A stretch of 64,000 nt of DNA, taken from Amphibalanus amphitrite (Eukaryota > Arthropoda > Thecostraca > Balanomorpha > Balanidae). This document shows, piece after piece, positions 46,333 through 57,985 of the stretch. Position 1 is the first letter of the stretch. Every line of letters begins with the position of its first letter. Location: contig NW_024881570.1 in the NCBI RefSeq assembly GCF_019059575.1, positions 310,001 to 374,000 on the forward strand. The letters run 5' to 3'. Below the pieces are notes generated by a model. It was not told where the DNA came from. It saw nothing but the letters and a program-made list of their open reading frames with translations, and ran no database searches. A program made the translations under genes and the position numbers.

Positions 46333-46655
46333 GCCCGTATTCACGTCGGAATTTTTCGTAAGATTTATCTTACGATCGCTCTTTGTCGTACGATGATTTG
46401 GTATTCACGTTGGCATCGCAAACAGTTAAGATTTATCTTACGATCAAAATTTTGGTCGTAGACATTTGTCGTACGATCGATCGTAAGTGCGATTCACGTC
46501 GGGACATCTTAAGTCGAATCTTAAGATGATCGTAAGACCTTAATGATGAAGGTATTGTGAAGATACGACTACTCACTGAGCTGTCGTAAGACGTCACCTA
46601 TGCTTATGAATTGTATATTTAGGTATTGAAATTGCTGTTTATGATTTTTTTTTCT

Positions 46656-47800
46656 TGCGAGCGAGCGCGGAAAAGAGTTTTCAATGTAACGGGAAAATAT
46701 CAGTATGAGCGGTACAGCTCGGACCGGCCCGCCCTATAACGCTTTTGAGAAGCTTTTATCTCGGCCACCGCTGGGCCGATTGAACCGCGGTCTTTTTTGT
46801 TTGGTAGCCCCATCCCTCCTACCTCGTAATTGACTACTCTTGATGCACCTGGGTGATCGCCGTGTCATGTGGCTCTTGCGAAGCCAAGGGTGTCAACTCA
46901 GAACCCAAAGTCGTTCTGCTGAATGTACGTTTTTGAGAGGATTATGTCTGTGTAAGCACAGGATCGATTTACTAGGAAATATGTTTGTAGGGTATTTTCA
47001 TCCATTTTGCCGAGGACACGACTTTTCTCGATGCATGTGGGTGACCAACCATGGCTGCACGTGCCACGTGCATAATAAAGAGATGTCATGTTTGTGTCAA
47101 TTACAATAACTATGCAATTATCGTGCTCATAGCGCTGAAACTTGGCATGTGGGTAGGCACTCATCGGGCAATGCATTTTCATGTGTCACGTTAGGGGTAC
47201 TACTGCACGTGCGCACGTGCAGTGGTCACTGGTCGCTCCTAGATCTCGGGAACGGCTGGACCAATTGCGCTCAAAATTGGCACACCGGTAGGGACCGCTT
47301 AGTAGCGTGCCGGGCAAAAGTCGTTTGGGACCCCGTTTGCACGTGCGCACGTGCAGGAGGCCGCTTCCATATATAGAAAACGGCGAGGCCGATTGCGCCC
47401 AAATTTGGTACACCTTTAGGAACCGCTTAAGAGGGTGCCGAGCAAATGTCATTTGTGACTCCGGTTGCACGTGCGCGCGTGCAGCAGGCCGCTTCCGGGT
47501 CTCGAGGACGGCTAGGCCGATTGCGCTTAAAGTTGGTACGCCTTTAGGAATCGCTCAGGAGGTTGTCGAGCAAAAGTCAATTGTGACCCTGTTCGCACTT
47601 CGCACTTGCGCACGCGCAAGAGGCCGCTTCCGGATCTCGAGAACGGCTGGGCCGATTGCGCTTAAATTTGGTACACCTTTAGGAATCGCTTAGGAGGGTG
47701 CCGAGCAAAAGTCAATTGTGACGCAATTGGCACGTGCGCACGCGCAAAATTGCACATGCGCTCAAATTTGGTGCACCATTAGGGACCGACTAGTAGGATG
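46656..47800 (+). repeat. Second copy of repeat B with CACGTGCGCACGTG array
   Basis: 46656-47050 parallels 8500-8857 plus 10572-10620. 47195-47770 has roughly 125-bp units, each with a CACGTGCGCACGTG-type palindrome (near 47205, 47340, 47467 as a variant, 47730 degenerate) and the module ATCTCGAGAACGGCTGGG followed by CCGATTGCG. The open frame through the units is a by-product. Confidence 0.8.
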
Positions 47801-47969
47801 GTTCGTGCTTAAAAGGACCCTCCCACCTTCAAAAAAGTTAATGAACTGGCATAGAAGTAGTGTTGCATGGTACCTGGAGATTGAGCAAAAATGAATATCT
47901 ACCACATTTCATTGAACAATATTAAAGGAAATAGCTCACTTTTAACATGGGGTTTTGAACTGGAATAGC

Positions 47970-48961
47970 AGTTTCGAATATCAGGTCAAAGTAAAAATTA
48001 TCGACATTTTTGCTAGTTCACAAGTTAGGCTCTGACCGCCGGACCGCCAGTCCGATCAGGCTCATTTTTGGTTTACGCACTCCTTGACGGATGCCTTAGA
48101 TACCCTGAGGGTACCGAACTTTTACTTCGAATTTTTAAGGTCAAGGCCAGGTCATCCTAGGTCACGAAAATTGTATATCATGTATCGGTCACGTGACGCA
48201 TGTTTTATGGTCCATTTTACTCGTAGATTTCGAAAATAGTGTCGTCTGTGTCATTTGAGGTCATTGGCAGCTGAATTTACCGGAGGTCAGGTCACTTTCA
48301 GGTCAGAAAAGGTCAAATTTTTAAGAATGAAATTTTTCAACAAAAAGGTGCCTATCAGATGCAGTTTGAGCTCAAGAACACGATGGTGCCATTTATATTG
48401 CTGTAAGACGTCAAAAACGTACTGAAAAATGGATTTGAAAAAAACATAACATTGTAAAATTTTGACAATAATGCGAATAATTTGGCTATTTTTGAAGACA
48501 TTGGGCTAAAACTTGCAAATGTAGTTCATCAGTGTGTGTTCTACCACATATATTCCGGTTTTTGCGAAAAGTCAAAAACTTTTTGAAAAATCTGTAATTG
48601 TAAATACATATTTTTCAAAATTTTCAAAATTTCGAAAATTCGAGATAGCAGTTCGATAGCTACGTGTATTTGTAGTTCACTCATGCAAAGAAAATGGATC
48701 TAGCTCTAAAACTGAGCTCTTGAGAGCGTTTGCCGTAATTCAGTATTTTGCATGAAAATCGGCCGACATGACGTCACTCTGACGTCATTTCCGGCCAAAC
48801 TGTAGTAGCTAGAAAGTTGAAATTTTACCACAAGGTGTCAAATTGATGCCTCTGAAGGTACCGCAAGTTTCGTGTTGATCCGTCAAACGGTTTAGAAAAT
48901 ATTGCTGAAAAACGGGAGGGGGGCTCTGTAGAGCCCCCCCCCCCAGTCATGCGCGGGTTAA
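47970..48961. mobile_element. Left-truncated T-family element (T12)
   Basis: From about 47970 it is collinear with 56400-57391 (T15). The right end has GCTGAAAAACGGG, G-run, CTCTGTAGAG tip, C-run, CAGTCATGCGCGGG and TTAA at 48958-48961. The left hairpin is absent. Two TGACGTCA sites lie at 48769-48776 and 48780-48787. Confidence 0.75.
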
Positions 48962-49519
48962 GCATTTAGACCAGGTCGGGTCAGGTCAGGTCAGGTCAAC
49001 CGGTAGGGGTCGTGACGGGTATTAGTAGTACCTGTCATCCGCCTCTGACAGCTTCGTAACATATTACGAAGGCACCAAAACTACTTCGTTAATGTTCAGA
49101 TGGTTGCTAAATTCGAATTCAGCTCCAAAAACTAGCCTAGGAACATGTAAAACTCGAACAAGTGAACCGAGGTCACCAACGGTCAATGACCTGACCTTCA
49201 GGTGATCTTGACACCCACCCTAATGCATGGGAGCAACATCAAATCACATGTTTGAACGTTTGAAACCACGAAAAGATTGCAAACGCGCGGCTAATGCGAG
49301 CCGACATACGCCGAATCGCGATTCCGGCCAAACATGGTCTCGGAAAAAAAGTCACAGGTCAAAGGTCATTTGGGTCAGGGTCATGAAATTTTCACGGTAG
49401 GTGTAAAATTGATCAATGCGAGGGCACTGAAAGTTTCGTCGCGATCGGCCGCTTTTTACGCGAGTTATTCCCGATAAACCTTATGGGGGTTGCATCAACC
49501 CTGTGCCGGCGAGGGTTAA
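48962..49519. mobile_element. T-family fragment (T13), inverse partner of T2
   Basis: It matches the reverse complement of 9568 to about 10160. The right end is G-run, TTGCATCAA tip, short C-run, GGCGAGGG, TTAA at 49516-49519. Its left part is cut by T12, which sits where the T2 copy reads GCATAAAG. It contains CGGTCAATGACCT at 49180-49192, one mismatch from the ecdysone-type palindrome of T2. Confidence 0.65.
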
Positions 49520-49971
49520 AATGCATGTTTTATCGATTTATTCTTCATATGATCATTTGTAATATAATAATATAGTTTCCATAATACCTAATGGTAAAAT
49601 AATTTCCATATTAACTTTAAAGCATACTAAATCTGTGGTACTTTTATAATGTTAAGAATAGCTCACTAATAAATGTTTGAATATATTTCGTTTGCTGTAT
49701 CATTTGACGGAGGATCCATTTTCTATGTCGTCCCGGAATATGCTGCTAAAATCAAATCTTCGGAACTGCTACGACATCTTAAGTTGGATCGTAGGATGAA
49801 TCCTAGGACTTTTGACATGAATACCAAATTATCTTAAGATTGTCAACGTGAATTAGAAGTATCCTAAACATCCAGACTGATCGTACGATAAAAAGTTAAG
49901 ATGGTCAACATGAATACCAAATCGATCGTACGATGAAAACTGATCGTAAGATGTCGACGTGAATACGGGCC

Positions 49972-52900
49972 CTGGAGTCGACGGGGATGTCCTCCTGTGG
50001 TAGCTCCGCCGCTTCCTTTGCTATGGCGTCTGCCCGCTCGTTGCCTTCGATCCCGCAGTGGGAAGGCACCCACTGAGCGTGAATCGGGCGGTGACCCTCC
50101 CGGGACAGCCGCGAGAACGCCCGCCAGATCCTGACGCCTAGCGGTGACGTCTGCGCGGTAGGCCCCGCCCGGAGGGTAGCCAGGGAGGCCATACTGTCCG
50201 TGCAGATCACGATGGGGATGTCGCGGTCTCGTGGATTGTCGAGCAGGTGCTCAAGCCCGGACGCCAGGGCGAGCATCTCTGCTCGGTAGCTGGAGCAGTG
50301 TCGTCCGGCCGGTGTCTTCAGGTCTTCCTCCTCTCCGTCCGACCAGATGACTACTGCTCCAGAGCCTCCGTCCTTGACGCCACCCTCCACGGAGCCGTCT
50401 GTCCACAACCAGGTTGCTCTCTGTGGTAGAGCGGCAAGATGACGGGTGGCAGCCCGTATCTTCTCTCCTTCTGTCGCACCGGTTCGTAGTGGCCCCACGT
50501 CCAGGCAGAAGGTGACGTTTCCTCCGCGCTCCCACGGCGGGATGCGAGGAGGCAGCACCGGCTCGATCGGTGCGGTGACCTCCACCTCAGCCAGCATCTG
50601 GCGGCCCAGCGTTCGCCACCCCCGCACAGAAGACAGCCGCGAGGGCGCCGAGGCCTCAGCTGTCCTGCGCAGGGGGTCGGTCGGCGGTAACGCCAGGGCA
50701 CGACCCAATAGCCGAGCGGCGAGGACTTTCTTCCGCTCCTCCATGGGGGCCAGCCTAGCCTCCGCCATCACCGCGTGTGTCGGCGTGGAGCGGGGGCATC
50801 CGGTGACGATCCGCGCGGCCGCCCTCATCTCGCGCTCAATGAGCTCGGCGTGAGATGGCGCGGTTGCGGGCAGCCATGCAGCGGCAGCGTGCTCCAGAGC
50901 CCCCCGAACATATCCGTTGGCGACTGTTCTTAGAGCCTGTTCGTCCAGCCCCCAGCTGCGGCCGGCTAGGCGTCTCAGGTGGGCGACGCGGGGGCGGACT
51001 CGTCTTCTCAGACGGCGGCAGTGTGCTCCGAACTGGAGTCGGCGGTCGAACTCGATGCCGAGGAGCACCAGTGAGTCGCCCGCCCGCACCGTCTTCCCTG
51101 ACACCTTGATGGTGCACCCGACGGCGTCCTTGGCGTTCTGCGACAATACTAGCAGCTGGGTTTTCTCTCCGGCCACCAACATCTTGTTTCGGTGTGCCCA
51201 GGCGGCTAGAGCATCAGCCGCTGTCTGGGCGCGTTGTATCGCCGTCTCCAGAGTGTTGCCGGAGCTGAGCACAGCAGTATCGTCAGCGTATATGTACGGT
51301 GAGATGCCAGGTGCGCGGAGGGCCTCGGCTAGTCCTGCCGCCCATAACAAAAACAACTGGGGGGACAGGACGCTTCCCTGAGGGAGGCCCGCGCGGAAGA
51401 TCCGCTCCTTGGAGAGCGCACCCTGTACCTCAACCCGCACTCGACGGTCTCGTAGCCAGCTCCACACCCAGCGAACCAGGCACAGAGGGAGGCCCAGCTC
51501 GAGGAGGCGCAGCTTCAGAAGTTTGTGGTCTACCACGTCGTACGCTCGGCTGAAGTCGTACGCGGTGAGGAGGTACTTCTGGGCTGTGCTGCCGTCCGGT
51601 CGCTCAGCACGCCTGTCATACTTGGGCCGCTGCCATCCGTCTTGGACGTTCTGGACGAGCCGGCCAATGCTATCTTCTGCAGACCGCTTGGCTCTGAAGC
51701 CCACCTGTTCGTCAGGGACAAGGCCGCGACTCTCCGCCACGAACGCAAGCCGAGCTAGTATCAGTCGCTCGGCGAGCTTGGAGACGCTGCTTGTGAGCGC
51801 GATCGGGCGGTAACTCGTCAGCAGACGCTTGTCCTTGGAGGCCTTGGGGATCGGAATCACGGTGGCCGCGCGCCACTCCCGGGGGACCTCCCCGACTCTC
51901 CACGAGAGGTTAATCACGCGGAGGAGGGCTCTGCGCGCCACCGGACCGAGATGCTTGATCATCTCGTTGGTGATCCCGTCTGGTCCTGGTGACTTCTTCA
52001 GTTGGAGAAGTTGGATTTCTCTGGTCAGCTCCTCCTCGGAGAATGGCGAGCAGCACCCGGTGTGGTCGCCGTCACAGTCGGCGCAGCGACGCGGTTTGAG
52101 ATCCGACAGTCGTCGTCGCGCAGCTCGGTCGTTCTTCGGCGCCCTCACCTGGCGGGAGACATGGGCGTACTGGGCGGCGAACGCATTGGCCTTCTCCTCG
52201 GCTGTTACGAGTAACCGGTCTCCGATCCGCATCGCCTCGCCCTCTCGGTGGTCGTCGTCCACGGCACCCTCCCACTTCTTCAGGAGCCGGGAGACTCGGC
52301 CCACGCTGGTAGGTCGGTTCAGCTCGGTGGTAACGAAGTCCCGGAATTGCTCCCTGGTAACTCGCTTCTCCACCTGGTTGGCCCGGCGCTTAGCCTCAAT
52401 CCAGCGGGTTCTCGATTGGGGGTCTCCCGACTTCACGTTGTCTCTGGCTGCCCGGCGTTCCTGAATCGCCAGCTGGAGATCCGGGTGGAGTGCCCACGGT
52501 TTGGCGTCTCTCCTAGCTCCCCGGGGGATGAATTCCTTCGCGGCGTCCTGGACTGCTGCGGTGAATCGGGTGGCCAGAAGTTGAACCGTGGCCTGTGGGG
52601 GGGCCGGAACGGAGAGGGCTGCCTCGCACGACTTCCCGAACTCGACCCAGTCGGCTTTGTGGTGGGCCCACCGCGTTTTCCTCTTCCTTCGCGGGGGATC
52701 CGCCCCACGGAGTTCGACCACCATAGGGAGGTGGTCACTCCCGAGGTCGGAGCCCCGCGTCCAGTGGGTCCTGGCAGCTAGTTCGAAACCGCAGGCGGCG
52801 AGGTCGGGGGCCGTCTGACTCCCGGTCCGGTAACTGATGAAGGTCGGGGCGCCGCTATTGAGGGGCCTCCACCCGATGTCCTCCATCCAGTCGGCCAGGC

Positions 52901-53543
52901 GTTCCCCAACGGAATCAGCCTCGTCGCAGCTGTCGTCCCAGGAAGGGTGGTGTCCGTTTACATCGCCGACCAGGAGCACTCGGGGGCCATCAGGGAGGCA
53001 GTGCGGGTCGAAGTGGTCCTGTCGATCGTCTCCCGTCGCCCGGATGGGCGGTCTGTATATGTTGATGACGTCGAGGGGGGTTTGGCCGAGGACTCGAACG
53101 CCACATATCTCGGTCGTGTCGTCCGTGTTCGCCAGGAACGGGCCCTCCAGGACGGTGAAGTGTAGGCCTGCCCGCACGTACATGCAGACGTCTCCGCCCT
53201 TCACCGCCGCGCCTGCTGTACGGCCTCGCGCACGGCGCACTACTACCGGGGGTTGGTAGCCGGCCAGCCTCGGAGCCACCTCGGGAAGCTGCGCCTCTTG
53301 TATCGCCACAATGTCCGCTCTGACAGTCGTGAGCCAGCGCTGGAGCTCCGCTTGCTTGGTGCGGAGCCCCTCCGCATTCCATGAGACGATTCTCACGTGG
53401 CTTCTCCGGTTCCTGTTGCGGTGGTAGCGACGGTTCTTGAGGCGACGGTTGTGGTGGTCCGGGCGCCGGGCCGATCCCCCCGGAGCGGCGCCCCTCCTCC
53501 CGCCGGCGCTAGCGGGAGGGGGCGCGGCCTGGGGTCTAATCAT
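49972..53543 (-). CDS. Retrotransposon ORF2: APE endonuclease, reverse transcriptase, RNase H
   Basis: About 1190 residues are open before the insert. The APE-type endonuclease has WNAEGL (55-60), E83 in IQEAQ, GDVNGHHPSW (193-202), APDLAAC and GSDHLP (268-273). RT motifs are SPGPDGITNEMI (518-529), YRPIAL, YDFSRAYDVVDH, GLPQGSVLSP (719-728), YADD (752-755) and LLGIEFD (827-833). The RNase H shows all four acids, D1049, E1089, D1116 and D1171, plus the PSHCGIEGNERAD signature. All catalytic motifs are intact, so this ORF was active recently; only the insert after S1190 breaks it. An extra Cys-rich patch (CADCDGDHTGCC, 487-498) precedes the RT. The start at MIRPQ is the first Met after a stop; an upstream frame 53983-53544 may be an ORF1 remnant. 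Clade: RNase H-bearing I/R1/LOA-like, not resolved further. Confidence 0.9.
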
Positions 53544-53990
53544 TTAGCGGGCCGGGGCCGCGGCGTGCGACGCCGCGGCTCCCAGGCCCGCTGCGGTAGC
53601 TGGAGAGTAGCTTCCGGTAGGAGGAGATCCGGGAGAGCAGCCGGCGACGGCGGGCAGCCACCCCCAGCTGCGCCCCGGAGAGGGCACGTGACTTCGTTTG
53701 GCTCCCCGGAACCGGAGTCGGCCGGCGCCGGGGCAGACCCGAGGCGAGCCCCAGGTCCACACCCCCCACCACTTGAAGGCGAAGTCTCCAGGGGGCACGG
53801 GATACGGCTCGCGCCGCCCGCCGCCGCGCGGCCGACCCGCGCCGTTACCGCACCAGTGCGCCGCGGCGGTCGCGGCGCAGCAGCGGCGGGCGGCGGCGCG
53901 TGCGCCCGATAATTACAGCTGGCGCACGGCAGGGAGCCAATCAGCGCTCGCCGCGGGAGTCGCGCGCCCAGCCAGCAGCGCATATTACAT

Positions 53991-54584
53991 TCTAATGATG
54001 TAAACTCCTGCCTTTCACTAATTGTTTCTCATGAATGCTATCCAGCTGATTGTTTGAATTCTGTAAAAGGCGCTGGTGTTATATTACGTCTTGGCAGGCG
54101 AGCCATCATTAGACTAATGCGTGTCGGAGATCTGACAGACGAGCAGGCGCGGAGATAGATGGACGTGAAATCTGGCCGGGCGCCGGCGGCCACTCCTGCC
54201 GGGCGCCGGCGGCCACTCCTGGAGATAGGACGGGCCCAGTGGAGGATCTGTGATTGTGGTGCGTTCAACGGAACCGCCGCGACGCCGCACTGACCGCGGA
54301 GCTGGGTGCCACTCGGATCCATTTTCTGGCAAAGCACGCCGCACGGTCACGTAAAGGTGCGTTTTCTCTGCGCTCTGTTCGGGTCGATCTGTTCAAAATG
54401 ATGTCCAATTTGATCATGCTTTCTTGTTGGTAAGTACGAGAAGGTATGTTGTAGGCATAGGCAAAATGAGTGTTCAATTCGTTTTCATTGCAGAATGTCG
54501 AAACGCCAAACATCGAGCCGCCAGTCTGGCAAAACTTACTGAAAGCAAACAACAAGTTAAACTGCAAAGTTTCAAAGAAGAAAC
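53991..54584. other. Unique spacer with a small tandem duplication
   Basis: A 24-bp unit containing GCCGGGCGCCGGCGGCCACT is tandemly duplicated at about 54174-54222. Nothing else is recognised. Confidence 0.5.
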
Positions 54585-55779
54585 ATATCCCGCGCCCGGC
54601 TGGGGGTCCTGGATTTCCACGCCCTGCTGGGGGGGGGGGGGGTGTTTGAACATCCCCCCTTGTAACTCGGCTCCTGGGTCACGTAGCGATACGCGGAAGG
54701 CGGCCTTCGAAAGAGCGTCAAAAATAATGACGAAATTACTTCGGTCAATTTTTTGGTCAGGTCAAAGGTCAGGTCACCAGAGGTCATTGAAGGCAAAATT
54801 TCGCCGATTTCCAGGTCGAATGTCGAAAATTTCCAAGAAGCAAACGCATAACTCGGGAACCAATAGAGCTACAGCGCCGCGGAAAAGTGCATTCGATAGC
54901 CCTATTAACGCCCTTTCTGAGTAATTCCCTCAGATTTGACCTAACGTCAACGGTTTTGCCTGCAGTGGGCAAAAACTGCAAAAATAGCCGATTTTTTTCG
55001 GAAACGTTTTTTCTGCAATAACTTTGACCCAAGCCTTGTACGAGCTTACTTTTACCGGCATCGTGTTCCTCTCGTCAAGACGCATCGAATGAACTGTAAC
55101 TTGACCTTGAAAGGTCAACTTGAAAATTTGACCTCAGGTCAAGGTCATGACCTGACCGGAAAGGGTCATGTTGCATATCAGTCGATCCGTATCGTCGAGC
55201 TGAACACATATAAGGCGTTTTCATCGTTCTAGCATGCTTCTATCAAAAGTTATTTGCGAAAAACTGTTAGATACCATTCGTGACCTAAGATGACCTCAGG
55301 GCACAAACAAGGGTCACGGACACCATTTTTATGTTCAGTGTGTCTAAACCACTTGTAATTCGGTGTTTGGGAGTGTTTATAATGTCTTTCGTCCAAAAGA
55401 GGCGCATTTCAATTTTCTCCCATTGACTTATAATGGGGAGGTCGCAAAATTGACCTGACCTTAGGTCATCGATATCAAAATTCTGAGATATAAATTTTGT
55501 ACATCCTATTGCTCTTAGCAATCGCTGAAAGTTTCAAAGCAATCGGTCACTCGGTGTAGCTATGACAGACATTGAAACTTTTTATGAGGTGAGGTCACTT
55601 CAAGTGACCTGGTGACCTGACCTTGAATGACCTTGGTCTGAAATTTCCACAACATGTGTAGAATTGATGTATGATAAGGTGTACCAAAAACGGCTGCGCT
55701 CCGCGCCGCCGTTTTTGAGATATTCGCGAAAAACCACAAGGGGGGGTGCTCAAACACCCCCCAGCAGGGCGCGGGATAT
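54585..55779. mobile_element. T-family element (T14) with ATAT flanks
   Basis: The left end is ATAT CCCGCGCCCGGCTGGG, a second CGCCCTGCTGGG block, G-run, TGTTTGAACA tip, C-run. The right end is GCGAAAAACCACAAG, G-run, TGCTCAAACA tip, C-run, CAGCAGGGCGCGGG and ATAT. The flanks differ from TTAA but the architecture is the same. AGGTCA clusters lie near 54755-54785 and 55100-55165. Confidence 0.75.
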
Positions 55780-56202
55780 AATAAGTGCGCATTCAGAATT
55801 GAAATGGTAAAATATTGAAATCGCAAAATATCAGAAGGCAAAATACCGAAAGGCAAATTTGCGAAAAACGTAATTTCATTTCGACTTTTGAGCTGAACCA
55901 TGAACCCATCCTTTGAATTCATAAGTCAGATTTCAGGAGTGTTTCAAATGTGTATCGGCTAGCGACCCACCTTTCACGTCTCGCTACCATGCTTAGTTTT
56001 GGAGATTTTCTGGAGAAAGGAGACGTCAAACACTAGGGCAAAGCCGTTCGGTCGAAGGCTCAATCAGTCCCGGGGTTAAACTATAGTGGTATTTATTACA
56101 ATAATCTTAAACGTCTAATCTAATACGCATTCGATGCCGTTTTGCCATTGATAATTTCTGTTCTACACATTAACAAAAATGTCAAATGAAACGCATTGTT
56201 AT
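55780..56202. other. Unique spacer
   Basis: A+T-rich. Nothing recognised apart from short repeated GAAAT/AAAATA phrases. Confidence 0.4.
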
Positions 56203-57391
56203 TTAACCTGCGCATGACGGGGGTATTTTCCATAACTCAAGTGACTGAGGGGGGGGGGGGCTCTCCAGAGCCCCCTCCTATCTCCGAAAATTCTGGGTCA
56301 ATCGTCAAAATTCAAACGGCGTCTGATAGCCCTGGAAAAAAATGTCGTGCGAAACCTATTTTCATTGACCTCGAGGTCACCGATGACGTCACAGGTCAGG
56401 CAGGTCAATGTAAAAATTATCCGCTTTTTTATTGTTTACAATTTAGGCTCTGGCCGACGGCTGACGAGTTCGATCAGGCTCATTTTTGGTTTACGCACTC
56501 CTTGATATATGCCTTAGATACCCTGAGGGCACCAAACTTTTGCTTCGAATTTTTCAGGTCAAGGTCAGGTCATCCTAGGTCACGAAAATTGTATTTCATG
56601 TATCGGTCATGTAGTGCATGTTTTATGGTCCATTTAAACGTAGATTTCGAAAATAATGTCTTTTGTGTCATTTGAGGTCATTTTCAGCTGAATTTACCGG
56701 AGGTCAGGTCAATTTCAGGTCAGTAAAAGTCATATTTTGAAAATGTCATTTTTTCAACAAATAAGGTGCCTATCACATGCAGTTTGAGCTCAGGAACACG
56801 ATGGTGCCATTTATATTGCTATGCGATGTCAAAAACGTACTGAAAAATGTTTTTTTTTTAAATATATTATTGTAAAATTTTGACAATAATGCAAATAACT
56901 TGACTATTTTGAAGACGTTGGGCTAAAACTTGCTTAAGTAGTTCATCAGTGCGTGTTTTATCATATATATATTCCGGTTTTTGCGAAAAATAAAAACAAA
57001 TTGAAAAAAAAATCAATTTTTTGTAATTATAAAAAAAATCTAAAAAAAATTCAGAATTTCGAAAATTCGAGATAGCAGTTTGATAGATACGTGTATTTTT
57101 AGTCCATTGATGCAAAGAAATTGGATCTAGGTTTAAAACTAAGCTCTTGAGACCGTTTGCCGTAATTCAATATTTTTCATCGAAATCGGCCGACATGAAG
57201 TCACTCTGACGTCATTTCCGGTCAAACTATGGTAGCTAGAAAGTTAAAATTGTTACATAAGGTGTAAAATCAATGCCGCGGAGGGTACTGCAAGTTTCGT
57301 GTTGATCTGTGAAATGATTTAGAAGATAATGCCGAAAAACCGGAGGGGAGGCTCTGTAGAGCCCCCCCCCCCCCAGTCATGCGCGGGTTAA
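56203..57391. mobile_element. Complete T-family element (T15)
   Basis: TTAACCTGCGCATGACGGGG starts the element at 56203, followed by G-run, CTCTCCAGAG tip, C-run. The right end is GCCGAAAAACCGG, G-run, CTCTGTAGAG tip, C-run, CAGTCATGCGCGGG and TTAA at 57388-57391. It is collinear with T12. TGACGTCA is at 56384-56391, and AGGTCAAGGTCAGGTCA lies near 56556. Confidence 0.88.
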
Positions 57392-57684
57392 TCGTGGTGT
57401 ACATCAAATCAAATATTTTGAATAAGTCACGCTATTTCATGACTTTCATATAACACCGAAAGCGTTTCGGACTTAACCAAGAACAAACGGCCAACGGGGC
57501 AGTGTTGTGAGAACGTTGAAGACACGCCGTCGAGTGCGATGCGTGCCTTCCATAAGTAAGTTCAGGCAATGACTACTTTTAGTGCCTGCTCCATCGGCGA
57601 TAGTAGAACTGACGTCAGCTGGATTGGATTGTCAGTCCGTCATTGTGCCTGTCGATGTGCAAATAGGGCTGTCGGCAGCCAACC

Positions 57685-57800
57685 ACTGGCGGATCCAGGG
57701 GGGGGGGGGGCACGGGGGCCATGGCCCCCCCCAAAGGCCTAAAGTGGCCTGTTTGGCCCCCCCCAAAACGCCAGAAAAATTGCTAAGAAAATATACCTTG
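57685..57800 (+). mobile_element. Single hAT-type terminus
   Basis: CACTGGCGGATCCAGGG followed by G-run, GGGGCCATGGCCCC and GGCCTAAAGTGGCC. The same end occurs at 59472. No partner end or target duplication was found, so it is a truncated copy or one whose other end has diverged. Confidence 0.5.
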
Positions 57801-57985
57801 ATGGAGGTTTTTAGCCACTTGGTGAAGTAAAGCTTTCCACAGCATAATATATAAGCAATATAGTAGCAGTGAGGGTCAGTCAAAAGTTGCGCGAGCGGAG
57901 TCGACCTTAAAAAAAAAAGACTGTTGTTGGCACGTGTTTATGGCGCGGCAGCTGTTAGTTGGCGGTGTTTCGCGTGGTGTGGCAT

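Larger units (their letters stand above)
46333..49971. mobile_element. Harbinger-like non-autonomous DNA transposon with 3-bp CTG duplication
   Basis: The ends GGCCCGTATTCACGTCG are perfect 17-bp inverted repeats, with CTG at 46330-46332 and 49972-49974. GGGCC-type ends and 3-bp TWA/CWG duplications fit PIF/Harbinger. About 220 bp at each end is packed with short palindromes built from TCGTACGA, ATCTTAC/GTAAGAT and CTTAAG. The interior holds a repeat B copy (about 46656-47800) and T-family pieces (47970-48961, 48962-49519). No transposase. It interrupts the retrotransposon frame at residue 1191. Confidence 0.8.
45735..53990 (-). mobile_element. Non-LTR retrotransposon of the I/R1/LOA-like type, split by a DNA transposon
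   Basis: Minus-strand element with the main ORF at 53543-49972, a 3.64-kb insert at 49971-46333, and the C-terminal coding end at 46332-45875, then a 3' UTR with an AAC-repeat (45847-45862). Removing the insert and one CTG copy restores the reading frame exactly. Outer limits are approximate: I found no target duplication, and the 5' part upstream of the ORF (to about 53990) is GC-rich with a possible end of ORF1. Confidence 0.8.

Noticed and set aside
51829-52464. Plus-strand frames opposite the retrotransposon ORF (several of 130-210 aa)
   Set aside because: Antisense shadows of the GC-rich minus-strand ORF that carries all catalytic motifs.
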